A stretch of 64,000 nt of DNA from VRUE01 sp963717375 (GTDB lineage: Bacteria > Actinomycetota > Thermoleophilia > Solirubrobacterales > 70-9): the NCBI GenBank assembly GCA_963717375.1, contig OY970329.1, forward strand, positions 682,001 through 746,000, given 5' to 3'. A model generated the notes under the pieces. The model saw only the letters and a program-made list of their open reading frames with translations, did not search any database and was not told the DNA's origin. A program made the translations under genes and the position numbers. Positions within the stretch are counted from its first letter, which is position 1; each line of letters starts with the position of its first letter. Below, piece after piece: positions 42,024-50,619 of the stretch.

Positions 42024-42039
42024 GCACCCAATCTAACGC

Positions 42040-42132
42040 CTAGCTTGCTCTCCCAATCAGCAGGATCCCCGCGATCGAAACGCTGGCGAGCACAGCAAGC
42101 GCGATATCTGTTCGACGCTCTGAGTCGGTCAT
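42040..42132 (-). CDS. Possible 30-aa membrane peptide
   Basis: A short frame starting MTDSERRTDIALAVLASVSI and ending ILLIGRAS: a charged N-terminus then one hydrophobic helix of about 18 residues. AGTAGGTG lies a few bases before the ATG. It is 16 bp upstream of the fatty acid hydroxylase gene and could be a small partner subunit. At this length the evidence rests on composition and position only. Confidence 0.45.
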   Translation of the reverse strand: MTDSERRTDIALAVLASVSIAGILLIGRAS

Positions 42133-42219
42133 TGCACCTACTAGAACAACGCTCAGCAGCAGGTGATTCTGTCGCGTCCAGGCGTGGGCATCGACGTATG
42201 CCCGATATATGCTTGAGCG

Positions 42220-43134
42220 GTGAATGGGTGGGGGAGCAGAACTGGACGCAGGCTGCTGGCCGCCCTATCGCTGCTGGGTGTCGCTCTTGCGATCCTCGCC
42301 GCAATGGCCGCCCCGGCGGGCGCCAAGCGACTGCCGTATCCCCCTGGCTTCACGGTCGAAGCAAGCAACGGCTACTCAGTGTTTGTCTATGGCGTTCGGG
42401 CTTGGAAAAGCCATCCCGCAACGCTTGCGATCTTTGTGACCGGAAAGAACAAAGGGGTCTTTTACTCCACGCCCGCCACGGTGACCAAAGGTTCAATTCA
42501 GGCCCCCCTCGGACCCCTGGGCGAAATCGCAGTCACTTTCCATCCTTCCGGTAGAGCGAAAAGGGAGCGGCCGGAATGCGACGGAAAGCCCTATTCCGTT
42601 GAATCCGGCTACTACGAAGGAACAATTGCCTTCCAGGGAGAGGAAGAATTCACCCAAGTCGAAGCGACAAGGGCACCGGGAACCCTTGGATTCCTGGCCA
42701 GCTTTTCCTGTCCGGGAGCATTTTCGGGTGGAACCAGCGGCCCATTCGAGCCCGGGGCAAAGCTGGATGTCGACGCCCTCGGGTCAAAGCTTGGCCCACA
42801 TCTGACGATCATCAAGAACGGGCCAAAAGCCCGTGTCCACTATGAAGCCGAAGTTGCCGAAGTCCACAATGAAGTCACGATCGTGAGGGCTGCCAACTTC
42901 GTCGCTCCGGCGACCACGTTCAGTTACGACCCGAAGGTCCGAACGGCCGTGATCCGGCCGCCCGCCCCGTTCTCTGGCAGCGCCAAGTTCAGTCGCGACG
43001 CGAAGCCCGCGAACCGATGGACCGGAAACCTGACAATCGATCTTCCCGGCAGAGCAGGTGTCGCGCTAACCGGAGGCGAGCTCCGAGCCAAGCTTGTCCA
43101 TGCCCACTGGGAATGGAACATCGGCTCGAAATAG
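42220..43134 (+). CDS. Secreted protein of unknown function
   Basis: 304 aa from a GTG. The signal peptide runs RRLLAALSLLGVALAILAAM with a cut near APAGAK. The mature part is beta-rich, with IAVTFHPSGRAKRERPECDG and a Cys in FSCPGAF, suggesting Ig-like or jelly-roll extracellular domains. TATATG at 42206-42211 lies 8 nt before the GTG, so a leaderless transcript is plausible. Codon use is noticeably less C-ended than in neighbours, which may mean transfer. Confidence 0.75.
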   Translation: MNGWGSRTGRRLLAALSLLGVALAILAAMAAPAGAKRLPYPPGFTVEASNGYSVFVYGVRAWKSHPATLAIFVTGKNKGVFYSTPATVTKGSIQAPLGPLGEIAVTFHPSGRAKRERPECDGKPYSVESGYYEGTIAFQGEEEFTQVEATRAPGTLGFLASFSCPGAFSGGTSGPFEPGAKLDVDALGSKLGPHLTIIKNGPKARVHYEAEVAEVHNEVTIVRAANFVAPATTFSYDPKVRTAVIRPPAPFSGSAKFSRDAKPANRWTGNLTIDLPGRAGVALTGGELRAKLVHAHWEWNIGSK

Positions 43135-43158
43135 CGGCCTCGGCAGGAACTGGCTGGC

Positions 43159-44292
43159 TCAGCTACCGAACCAGCGGGCACGGCGACTGGAGCCGAAGTG
43201 TTCCTTCTCCGCGACCTTGGCGGCGGACGGGGCGTTGAAGGTTCCCGTCCGCGAGGGGCCTGAGAGGAAGTCGATGTCGACGCTGCCGACCTGGCCGCGG
43301 CCGAACTCGATGTAACAGGTGCCTTGCCCGAGGTGCGGGCCGGGCGTCTCTCCCCCGCGCAGCTTGGCGATCAGCGCCTGGGCGACGATCTTGGCGGCGC
43401 CCTCGGCGAAAACGCCCGCCTTCGGCACGCCCGCGGTGGCGACGTCGCCGACCGCGTAGACGCCCGGGAAACGGGTCTCGAGCGTGGCCGAATCAACCGG
43501 CACGTAACCGTCCTCGGTCATGCCGCTGGCGATGACCACCTCGGGCGCGCGGTGCGTCGGCACGCCGAGAAAGAGGTCGAAGGGCAGCTCGCTGCCGTCG
43601 TCGAGGACGGCGACCTTGCGATCTGGATCGAGGGAGCTGATGCGGCGGCCGGTGATCAGCCTGATGTCGCGCTCCGCGAAAGCCGCTTCGAGGGCGGCCG
43701 AGGCCTCCGGCGAGGGCGGCACCGGCGAGGGCAGCGGGATCACGAACGAGATCTGACAGGCGTCGCGGACCCCCCGCGCGGTCAGCTCCTCGTCGAGCAG
43801 CAGGGCGCACTCGCTCGGCGCCGGCGGACACTTGAAGGGCGCATCGCTGACACCGATTACGGCGTGCCCCTCCGAAAACGCCGGGATGATCTCGGCCAGG
43901 CGTTCGGCGCCGGCCACCGAGTAGAACTCATTCCCGGCCTCGGCGAGGCCGGGCGTGGCGTCCATGTCGTAGTCGGCGCCAAGCGCGATCACGAGAACAT
44001 CGGCCTCGTGCGTCCCGGCGTCAGTGGTCACCCGTCGCGCCTCGGGGTCGATCGCGGTGACCGTCTCGCGCAGGACCCGGACCCCGGGCTTGGCGATGTC
44101 GCGGTAGGCCATCCGCACCGCGTCCGGCTTCTCGTGCCCGAACATAACGTCGAGCTTCGAGAAGCCGAACACGAACGAGTCGTTCTTGTCGATCAGCGTC
44201 ACATCGATCTCGCCGCCGGACGCCTCCGACAGCATCGTGCTGAGCTCGAGCCCACCAAAACCCGCGCCCAGCACGACAACTCGCTCGCTCAT
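43159..44292 (-). CDS. SQR-like FAD-dependent NAD(P)/quinone oxidoreductase
   Basis: 377 aa. The N-terminal VVVLGAGFGGLELSTMLSEA is the FAD loop; FPGVYAVGDVATAGVPKAGV is the second FAD motif. FKCPPAPSECALLL supplies Cys155 and Cys162, matching the cysteine region of sulfide:quinone reductases and flavocytochrome c sulfide dehydrogenases; a third Cys occurs late (GQGTCYIEF). The likely role is sulfide or persulfide oxidation. It lies 24 bp after the peroxiredoxin on the same strand, so the two are probably co-transcribed. Confidence 0.85.
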   Translation of the reverse strand: MSERVVVLGAGFGGLELSTMLSEASGGEIDVTLIDKNDSFVFGFSKLDVMFGHEKPDAVRMAYRDIAKPGVRVLRETVTAIDPEARRVTTDAGTHEADVLVIALGADYDMDATPGLAEAGNEFYSVAGAERLAEIIPAFSEGHAVIGVSDAPFKCPPAPSECALLLDEELTARGVRDACQISFVIPLPSPVPPSPEASAALEAAFAERDIRLITGRRISSLDPDRKVAVLDDGSELPFDLFLGVPTHRAPEVVIASGMTEDGYVPVDSATLETRFPGVYAVGDVATAGVPKAGVFAEGAAKIVAQALIAKLRGGETPGPHLGQGTCYIEFGRGQVGSVDIDFLSGPSRTGTFNAPSAAKVAEKEHFGSSRRARWFGS

Positions 44293-44316
44293 ACTTGAAC
44301 CTCAATCGCCCGAGTC

Positions 44317-44976
44317 CTAAGAACCGGGCTGCGGGACGATCCGGATGTAGGGCTTGGGCTCCTCCCACTCGCCGAACTTCTCTTTGGCTTCGTCGTTGGA
44401 AACCGAGCCGGCGATGATCACGTCCTCGCCCTGCTTCCAGTTCACCGGCGTCGAGACTTTGTGCCTCGCGGTCAGCTGCAGCGAGTCGATCACCCGCAGC
44501 ACCTCGTCGAAGTTGCGCCCGGTCGTCATCGGATAGACGAGGATCAGTTTGATCTTCTTGTCGGGGCCGATGACGAAGACGTTGCGGACCGTCTGGTTGT
44601 CGGCTGGGGTGCGCGAACCCGGGTCGCCGGACGTATCGGCCGGCAGCATCCCGTAGAGCTTCGAGACGTTGAAGTCGGCGTCGGCGATGATCGGGTAGTT
44701 GGGCGCGTAGCCCTGCGTCTCCTCGATGTCGCGGACCCAACCCTCGTGGTCCTCGGACTGGTCGACCGAGAGGCCGATGATCTTGACGTTGCGACTGTCG
44801 AAGTCCGGCTTGATCTTCGCCATGTAGCCGAGCTCGGTCGTGCAGACCGGCGTGAAGTCCTTCGGGTGGGAGAAGAGCACGCCCCATGAATCGCCGAGCC
44901 ACTCGTGGAAGCTGATCCTGCCCTCGCTGCTGTCCGCCTCGAAATCCGGGGCCGTGTCTCCAAGCTGCAATGCCAC
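44317..44976 (-). CDS. 1-Cys peroxiredoxin (Prx6 family)
   Basis: 219 aa. The peroxidatic Cys45 sits in FSHPKDFTPVCTTELGYMAK. The long C-terminal domain (VYPMTTGRNFDEVLRVIDSL, QLTARHKVSTPVNWKQGEDV) is that of the Prx6 group, which usually has only one catalytic Cys; no other Cys is present. It reduces peroxides. GTG start at 44976 with AGGAGG 7 nt upstream. It lies between tRNA-Arg and the SQR-like gene. Confidence 0.93.
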   Translation of the reverse strand: MALQLGDTAPDFEADSSEGRISFHEWLGDSWGVLFSHPKDFTPVCTTELGYMAKIKPDFDSRNVKIIGLSVDQSEDHEGWVRDIEETQGYAPNYPIIADADFNVSKLYGMLPADTSGDPGSRTPADNQTVRNVFVIGPDKKIKLILVYPMTTGRNFDEVLRVIDSLQLTARHKVSTPVNWKQGEDVIIAGSVSNDEAKEKFGEWEEPKPYIRIVPQPGS

Positions 44977-45022
44977 GTCGTTCCTCCTTGGTTGATGCTT
45001 CGCGCTGGATGCTTATCAGTCA

Positions 45023-45095
45023 CGCCCCAGGCTGGATTCGAACCAGCGACCATCGGCTTAGAAGGCCGGTGCTCTGTCCTCTGAGCTACTGGGGC
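45023..45095 (-). tRNA. tRNA-Arg (TCT)
   Basis: Acceptor GCCCCAG pairs with CTGGGGC, discriminator G; anticodon loop CTTCTAA gives anticodon TCT; T-loop GGTTCGAATCC. The top anticodon-stem pair (27-43) reads C-A, a mismatch; the other four pairs are good. CCA is not encoded. Confidence 0.95.
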
Positions 45096-45148
45096 AGGGC
45101 GCCCTAGATTAGGACCTGTCAAGTCGAATCGCGTAGCATCGCCAGGGC

Positions 45149-45952
45149 ATGCCCAGCATCGACGCATCGGGGACGGAGCTGCATTACGAGCGCGCCGGCG
45201 AGGGTGAGCCGATGCTGCTGATTCAGGGGATGAGCGCCACGCACCTCGCCTGGGGCGAGCCCTTTCTCGAGCAGCTGCGGCGCAACTTCGACCTGATCGT
45301 CTTCGACAACCGCGGCATGGGGCTCTCCGGCCACGCCGAGCTCCCCTTCACGATCGCCGACCTCGCCGCCGACGCGGCCGGCCTGCTCGACGCGCTGGAG
45401 GTCGAGAGCGCGCACGTGGTCGGGATCTCGATGGGCGGGATGATCGCCCAGGAGTTGGCGCTCGCCCACCCCGAGCGGATCCGCACGCTGACGATCGGCG
45501 CCAGCTACTGCGGCGGCCCGGATGGGACGCTGATGGCTCCCGAGGACCTGCAGTTGCTCGGCACCGCCTACGCCTCGGGCGAGCCCGAGCAGGTCTTCCG
45601 GGCGATGTGGGAGATCAACCTCTCCCCCAGCTTCCGCGAGGACGACTCGCGCTTCGCCGCTTTCGCTGAGATGGGATCGACGCTGCCCGCACCGCAGCCG
45701 GTGGTCCTGCAGCAGATGCAGGCCTGCGCCGCCCACGACACCCACGAGCGCCTCGGCCAGATCTCGCTGCCGACGCTGGTGATCCATGGCGATGCCGATC
45801 GCCTGCTCGGCTATCCCAACGGACGCCAGATCGCCGCCCTGATCCCCGGCGCCCGCCTCGAGACGCTCGAGGGCATCGGCCACATGTTCTGGTGGGAGCA
45901 GCCCGAGCGCTCCGCCGAGCTGATCCGCGAGCACGCCCTGGCGCCGGTCTGA
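45149..45952 (+). CDS. Alpha/beta-fold hydrolase
   Basis: 267 aa. DLIVFDNRGMGLSG (strand 4 and turn), VVGISMGGMIAQELAL with the nucleophile Ser, IHGDADRLLGYPNG with the acid Asp and GIGHMFWWEQP with the catalytic His complete the triad. It resembles 3-oxoadipate enol-lactonase-like esterases; substrate unknown. The SRPBCC gene starts 8 bp after its stop. Confidence 0.9.
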   Translation: MPSIDASGTELHYERAGEGEPMLLIQGMSATHLAWGEPFLEQLRRNFDLIVFDNRGMGLSGHAELPFTIADLAADAAGLLDALEVESAHVVGISMGGMIAQELALAHPERIRTLTIGASYCGGPDGTLMAPEDLQLLGTAYASGEPEQVFRAMWEINLSPSFREDDSRFAAFAEMGSTLPAPQPVVLQQMQACAAHDTHERLGQISLPTLVIHGDADRLLGYPNGRQIAALIPGARLETLEGIGHMFWWEQPERSAELIREHALAPV

Positions 45953-45959
45953 GCTGAGC

Positions 45960-46415
45960 ATGGGCACGATCGACGGCTCCGCCAGCATCGAGATCGAGGC
46001 CCCGATCGAGACCGTCTTCGAGGTCGCCGCCGACGTCGAGGGCTCGCCCCGCTGGCAGCCCGAGATCAAGGTCGCCGAATGCGTCGAGCGCGACGCTGAC
46101 GGCAGCCAGACCCTGGTCCATATGGAGACCGACGCCAAGGTGCGCACGCTCGGCTCCGACATCCGCTTCAGCTACGAGGGGCCGACCCGAATGTCATGGG
46201 TACAGGAGGACGGCGACCTGAAGGCGATCGAAGGCAGCTGGGAGCTCGAGGATCTCGGCGACGGTCGCACCCGCGCGACCTACTGGCTGGAGGTTGACCT
46301 CGGCCGCAGGCTCGGCCTGCTGATCCGCGGCCCCCTGGTCGGCGTCCTTCGCGGCCAGCTGGTCAACTCCATGCCCGAGAAGCTGAAGCGCTTCGTCGAG
46401 GGCGACTCGGCCTAA
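45960..46415 (+). CDS. SRPBCC (START/Bet v1-like) ligand-binding protein
   Basis: 151 aa. SASIEIEAPIETVFEVAADV, EGSPRWQPEIKVAECVERD, YWLEVDLGRRLGLLIRGPL and the C-terminal helix VNSMPEKLKRFVEGD follow the polyketide cyclase/dehydrase (PF03364/PF10604) pattern. It likely binds a hydrophobic ligand. It is probably co-transcribed with the hydrolase upstream. Confidence 0.85.
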   Translation: MGTIDGSASIEIEAPIETVFEVAADVEGSPRWQPEIKVAECVERDADGSQTLVHMETDAKVRTLGSDIRFSYEGPTRMSWVQEDGDLKAIEGSWELEDLGDGRTRATYWLEVDLGRRLGLLIRGPLVGVLRGQLVNSMPEKLKRFVEGDSA

Positions 46416-46423
46416 GCCGGGCC

Positions 46424-48598
46424 TCAGCCTTCGCCGGACCCCTTGCAGCCGGCCGGATTGAGCTTGCCCTTGACCTTGAAAACGTAGTCGCGCTCGGGCG
46501 TGATTTCCGGCTCTTCGATGATCTTTTCCAGCGCCGGGTCCTTTTTCAGCCAGGCGTAGATCGGATACCAGTAGGGCGCTTCCGGAGAGTCCTGGGTGAA
46601 CTGGCTGATGATCAGGTAGTCGTAGTTGCCGGCGTTGATCCGGCGGCGGAACTGGTGGCAACTGGTGGCGAGGCGGTAGGCGCCGTCCGGGCCGGGCACG
46701 CCGATGTACTGGACGTAGTTGTTGAGGTTGGCGCCGTAGAAGCCGTACTGGCCGAAGAAGATCTCACCCGAGCCGGCGATCCCAATCCGCTTGTTGCTCT
46801 GCTTGCGAGCGAAGGCGTAGGCCTGCTTCGGCCCGCCGTCCTGAAGGAAGTGATCCACTTCGGTGTAGTGGTGATCGACGTACTGCACCTCCTGGGCGCG
46901 GCCGAGCACCACCGCCAGCAGGAGGACGGCCGCTCCTCCGCCGATAACCGCGGCGCGGCTGACGACCCGCCGCGAGCGCCCCAGACCCAGACCCGCCGGC
47001 GCCCAGACAAGCGCCAGAGTGAGGAAGACGGTGCCGACGATGAAGCCCGGGTACCAGCGCGGCGTGGTCAGCACGGTGATCGCGTAGACGACGGTGAGGA
47101 AGAGCAGCGTCTGCCAGGCGCGCCGGTCGGGCGCCCGCAAGGGCCGGGCGATCGGCAGCAGCACCAGCGCCAGCACCAAGCCCGGAATCAGGTAGCGAGT
47201 GTTGGTGAAGAATCCCGTCGGCGAGCCCTCCTGGCCGGCCGCGGTGAGCGGCGTGAAGACGTAGACGGCGGCGGTCAGCAGCGCCGCCACCGCGATCACC
47301 CGCAGGATCGTGTTGCGCGAGCGGAAGGCGATGTAGACGGCGGCCGCAACGGCGATGATCAAGATCAGCGGCCAGAGCGGCCCGAGCGCGTTGTCGAGCT
47401 GCGGGAAGAACCACTTGCGATAGATCGTCGGCTCGGTCAGGTAGTGGGCGACGGCGAAACGCGGCCGCGGATCGAGCGGCATTTGGTCGGGTCGCGGCAG
47501 GTGCAGTGGCCCGAAGCCGATCGTCGGGATCGGGTTGCCGCCGGTCTTGATCATCGCCCGCACGTACCAGTAGCCGCCGACCAGGAAGGTGGTGAGCGCG
47601 AGCACCCAGGCCGTGGTCAGGCGCCTGCCCTTACCGCTGAAGACGATCACGCCGAGCCCGATCGCGACGACCGGGATGAGGAAGGTGAGCTTGACCGAGG
47701 CGGCGAGGCCGGCGGCGATCCCGGCGACGACCAGCGGCCCCTTGTCGAGCAGCGGCGCGTCGCGCTCGGGCGTGTCTTGGACCGCCCCCTCATCCGGGGC
47801 TCTTCGCTGGTGTGCGTTGATCAGGAAGGCGACGAAGGCGATCAGGAAGGCAAGGCCCATGATGTCGTTGCGGCCCTCGCCCGGCTGGGTCTCGATCATC
47901 ACCCCCGAGTCGAGCACCAGGGCCGCCGCGACCAGAGTTGCCGGCCCGACCTTGTACGGCCGCCCGACGCACCAGGCGGCGAGCAGCGCAATCGCCAGCC
48001 AGATCAGGTTGATCAGCGGCGAGAGCCAGTCGCTCTTGAAGAGGACGATCGCGGCGCCGTGGATCAGCTCCGAGCTCTGCGGGTAGAACCAGGCGGCGAG
48101 TCGCAACGGGTCGGTGAAGTGCAGGTGGACGATCGAGTGTTCCTGCGCGAACCGAGCGGCGAAGGGCATGTGGTACCAGGTGGTGTCGCCGCCGAACATG
48201 CCCTGATCGAGGCTGAGCTGCGAGGGGAAAGTCCACTCGGCGACGGTGAAGGAGGCGACCGCAAGCGCGATGATCAGCGCGATCGTCTGCACCTGCGGGG
48301 CGCTGATTTCGAGGCCGTCGCGCGGCGCCTTACGCCAGCCGAGCAGGGCGGCGAGCAGGCCAATCCCAATACAGCCGATGATCGTCCAGCCGATCGTGAG
48401 GATGCTCAGCGTGCCCAGCAGCTCCAAGGCGAGCACCAGCAAGCCGACCGCGATCGTGGCGTCGGCAAGCCGCGCCAGCGCACCCGAGAATTCGGGCACG
48501 ATCCAGCGCCGCAGCCAGTAGCCGCCAAGGCCGACCGCGCTGACGATGCCGATTACGGCAAAGCAGCCGCCGATATAAGAGCCGAAGGAGGGGGTCAC
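46424..48598 (-). CDS. Multi-pass membrane protein, GT-C glycosyltransferase-like
   Basis: 724 aa with about 13-15 helices. The first large external loop has GGDTTWYHMPFAARFAQEHS and TDPLRLAAWFYPQSSELIHG; an acidic residue followed by an amphipathic helix here is the pattern of GT-C enzymes (PMT/ArnT/GT39 relatives). The C-terminal 150 residues are a soluble external domain containing IGIAGSGEIFFGQYGFYGAN. It could transfer sugar from a lipid carrier to a surface acceptor. It stands alone and converges with the SRPBCC gene. Confidence 0.75.
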   Translation of the reverse strand: MTPSFGSYIGGCFAVIGIVSAVGLGGYWLRRWIVPEFSGALARLADATIAVGLLVLALELLGTLSILTIGWTIIGCIGIGLLAALLGWRKAPRDGLEISAPQVQTIALIIALAVASFTVAEWTFPSQLSLDQGMFGGDTTWYHMPFAARFAQEHSIVHLHFTDPLRLAAWFYPQSSELIHGAAIVLFKSDWLSPLINLIWLAIALLAAWCVGRPYKVGPATLVAAALVLDSGVMIETQPGEGRNDIMGLAFLIAFVAFLINAHQRRAPDEGAVQDTPERDAPLLDKGPLVVAGIAAGLAASVKLTFLIPVVAIGLGVIVFSGKGRRLTTAWVLALTTFLVGGYWYVRAMIKTGGNPIPTIGFGPLHLPRPDQMPLDPRPRFAVAHYLTEPTIYRKWFFPQLDNALGPLWPLILIIAVAAAVYIAFRSRNTILRVIAVAALLTAAVYVFTPLTAAGQEGSPTGFFTNTRYLIPGLVLALVLLPIARPLRAPDRRAWQTLLFLTVVYAITVLTTPRWYPGFIVGTVFLTLALVWAPAGLGLGRSRRVVSRAAVIGGGAAVLLLAVVLGRAQEVQYVDHHYTEVDHFLQDGGPKQAYAFARKQSNKRIGIAGSGEIFFGQYGFYGANLNNYVQYIGVPGPDGAYRLATSCHQFRRRINAGNYDYLIISQFTQDSPEAPYWYPIYAWLKKDPALEKIIEEPEITPERDYVFKVKGKLNPAGCKGSGEG

Positions 48599-48639
48599 CG
48601 GCGCGGGATGCTATTCGCCGCGCCGGGCGCGCGGCTTGC

Positions 48640-49317
48640 CTATGAGGCGGCGGCGGGAATCCGGCAGCTGACCCCGGTCCCCGCCAGGCCGCAGTAGCCG
48701 TTCGGCACCTTGTGCAGGTACTGCTGGTGGTAGTCCTCGGCGTAGTAGAAGGGGCCGGCCGGCTCGACCTCGGTCGTCACCGGCTCGTGGCCGGCGGCGC
48801 GCAGATCCTCGTCATAGGCGCCCTTGGCCATCTCCGCCGTCGCCTTCTGGGCGTCATTGGCGAAGTAGATCCCCGAGCGATACTGGGTGCCGACGTCGTT
48901 GCCCTGGCGCATTCCCTGGGTCGGGTCGTGCTCCTCGAAGAAGACCTTGAGCAGGTCGGCGTAGGAGACCTTGGCCGGGTCGAAGGCGACGAGGACCGCC
49001 TCGGCGTGGCCGGTCTTGCCCGAGCAGACCTCGTCGTAGGTCGGGTTCGGCGTGGTCCCGTTCATGTAGCCGACGGCCGTGGTGTAAACGCCGTCGATCC
49101 CCCAGAAGAGCCGCTCAGCGCCCCAGAAGCAACCGAGCGCGAAGTAGGCGACCTCGGTCCCGTCGGGAAACGGCGACTGCAGTGGCGCGTCGAGCACAGC
49201 GTGGCGCTCGGGCAGGTCGAAGGCCGGCTCACTGCGCCCGGGCAGCGCATCCTCGGCGGCGGGCATCTGGGTCTTCTCCGGATTCAGCATCGTCGTCAGC
49301 TTGCCAAGTCGGTTCAT
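48640..49317 (-). CDS. msrA: Peptide-methionine (S)-S-oxide reductase MsrA
   Basis: 225 aa. The active-site GCFWGAERLFW (Cys63), VGYMNGTTPNPTYDEVCSG, FFEEHDPTQGMRQGNDVGTQ and YRSGIYF are diagnostic. C-terminal NGYCGLAGTGVSCRIP holds two resolving cysteines. It repairs oxidised methionine. About 45 extra N-terminal residues precede the core, as in many actinobacterial MsrA. Confidence 0.97.
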   Translation of the reverse strand: MNRLGKLTTMLNPEKTQMPAAEDALPGRSEPAFDLPERHAVLDAPLQSPFPDGTEVAYFALGCFWGAERLFWGIDGVYTTAVGYMNGTTPNPTYDEVCSGKTGHAEAVLVAFDPAKVSYADLLKVFFEEHDPTQGMRQGNDVGTQYRSGIYFANDAQKATAEMAKGAYDEDLRAAGHEPVTTEVEPAGPFYYAEDYHQQYLHKVPNGYCGLAGTGVSCRIPAAAS

Positions 49318-49378
49318 CGCGATCTCCTTTGCGGGTCGCCATCGACCTTACAGGCCGTTTCTTTCCGTTCTGTGACGG

Positions 49379-49771
49379 CTAGCGGAGCTGCTTGACGATC
49401 GCCGCCGTGTCCATCTCATCCCAGGCCTGGGCGATCAGGCCGTCGCGGATACGCAGGACCGCGGTCGAGCTGAACTCAATCCGCCTGCCGGTCGCCTCGA
49501 CCCCGAGGAACTCGTCGCTGTGGGTGCCCCTCCAGCGCTGGTGGGCGGCGACCAGGTTGTCCTCGGCAAGGATCAGCTCGATCTCGTTGCGCAGGTCGGG
49601 AAACGCAGCAAGGAAGTAGTCGACCGCCTGGCGCTGGCCCACCCGGCCACGCGGCTCGCCGTTGTGGACGAAGTCCTCGCTCAGCAGTCGCTCGCAGGCG
49701 CCCGAGTCGCGCTCGTTGATCGCCTCGCGGTAGAAGCGGCGGACGAGGTCCTTGTTGGCGTCGGCCGGCAT
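49379..49771 (-). CDS. SnoaL-like ester cyclase family protein
   Basis: 130 aa. KDLVRRFYREAINERDSGAC, LLSEDFVHNGEPRG, VDYFLAAFPDLRNEIELILA, EDNLVAAHQRWRGTHS and DGLIAQAWDEMD follow the SnoaL-like NTF2 fold. Many members are of unknown substrate. Divergent from the small membrane protein at 49823. Confidence 0.88.
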   Translation of the reverse strand: MPADANKDLVRRFYREAINERDSGACERLLSEDFVHNGEPRGRVGQRQAVDYFLAAFPDLRNEIELILAEDNLVAAHQRWRGTHSDEFLGVEATGRRIEFSSTAVLRIRDGLIAQAWDEMDTAAIVKQLR

Positions 49772-49822
49772 CGCGCCCGACCGTACTTGAATGGCGACGC
49801 GCCGAACCGCTAGCGTGGGCGC

Positions 49823-50101
49823 ATCGGCTGCTTCGTCGTCCTCTTCGCACTGATCTCGCCGCGCCTGGCGCTCTTCGCGCTGTTCCTCTTCAGCGACCTG
49901 CTCAGCCGCGCCTTCGAGAGCTGGTTCGTGCCCTTCCTCGGCTTCTTCCTGCTGCCCTGGACCACGCTCGCCTACGCGGTGATGTGGAGCTCCGGCTCGA
50001 ACGGCGTCAAGGGCTTCGAGTGGTTCATCGTCATCCTCGCCTTCGCCTTCGACCTGGGCTCCTACATGCAGGGCAGCCGGCGCCGCGACGCCAGGGCCTA
50101 G
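49823..50101 (+). CDS. Small conserved membrane protein with apparent ATC start
   Basis: 92 aa with three hydrophobic segments: GCFVVLFALISPRLALFALF, VPFLGFFLLPWTTLAYAVMW and FIVILAFAFDLGSY. The pattern 'MGC...SPRL...LGFLFLPWTTLAY...W...G.G' is a small protein family I recognise from actinobacteria. The family start corresponds to codon ATC (49823-49825). A stop (TAG, 49811-49813) lies four codons upstream and no ATG, GTG or TTG lies between; the next such codon is about 36 residues in. Its TAG overlaps the convergent gene's stop. Confidence 0.75.
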   Translation: MGCFVVLFALISPRLALFALFLFSDLLSRAFESWFVPFLGFFLLPWTTLAYAVMWSSGSNGVKGFEWFIVILAFAFDLGSYMQGSRRRDARA

Positions 50102-50406
50102 CTCGTCCAGCCCGGCTGGCTCTCGTCGCGCCGCTGTTCGCCGGGGTCGACCGGAAAGGCGATCCGCACGTGGGACTTGCAGACGACGATGAAGGGGCGT
50201 TTTTCGACGTCGCCCCCCATGATCGACGAGATTTCCGCGTTGACAAGCGGAATGAAGGTCACATCGACTCGATTGAGCGAGTCGGAGAAGCGGCTCTGGT
50301 AACCCTCCGGCGGCAGGGTCACGTCGCCGATGATCCGCTGCCGATCGGTTTCGAGTTGCACCCGTTCTATCCGCCGGTCTTTCTGCCCCGGCTCGATCCT
50401 GTTCAC
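50098..50406 (-). CDS. DUF6812-like protein
   Basis: 102 aa from a GTG. VQLETDRQRIIGDVTLPPEG, YQSRFSDSLNRVDVTFIPLV, NAEISSIMGGDVEKRPFIVV and SHVRIAFPVD follow a small beta-rich family that I know as DUF6812, of unknown function. It converges on the membrane protein at 49823 with a 4-bp CTAG overlap. Confidence 0.75.
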   Translation of the reverse strand: MNRIEPGQKDRRIERVQLETDRQRIIGDVTLPPEGYQSRFSDSLNRVDVTFIPLVNAEISSIMGGDVEKRPFIVVCKSHVRIAFPVDPGEQRRDESQPGWTS

Positions 50407-50514
50407 ATTGCAGCTATCGGCACCATTAGGTCACGCGTTGAGCCGACACCCGTCCAGTTGACATAACGTCCCGCGCCCCCCCGGCATCCAGTTTTCGGGC
50501 AGCGATTGTCAAGC

Positions 50515-50539
50515 GCCTCGCCGGCGCGGTCGGCGAGGC
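50515..50539. other. Perfect 9-bp hairpin in divergent intergenic region
   Basis: GCCTCGCCG and CGGCGAGGC pair perfectly around a 7-nt loop (GCGCGGT). It lies between the divergent DUF6812-like and secreted coiled-coil genes, so it is not the terminator of either; it may sit in a 5' leader or be an operator. No T-run follows. Confidence 0.5.
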
Positions 50540-50619
50540 GACAAATCCCGGCAATCCGGCAAATATCCGCTACGCTGTAGCGCTGGGAAGCGGTTAAACG
50601 AGCCGGGGAGGCGAAACAC

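Noticed and set aside
41972..42304. 110-codon minus-strand frame upstream of the fatty acid hydroxylase
   Set aside because: It overlaps the hydroxylase and the signal peptide of the plus-strand secreted gene in other frames and shows no structure; the 30-aa frame inside this gap is more convincing.
46655..48697. 680-codon plus-strand frame opposite the membrane glycosyltransferase-like gene
   Set aside because: Its composition is Arg/Asp/Glu/Gly-rich with no fold signal, an expected mirror of a hydrophobic high-GC gene.
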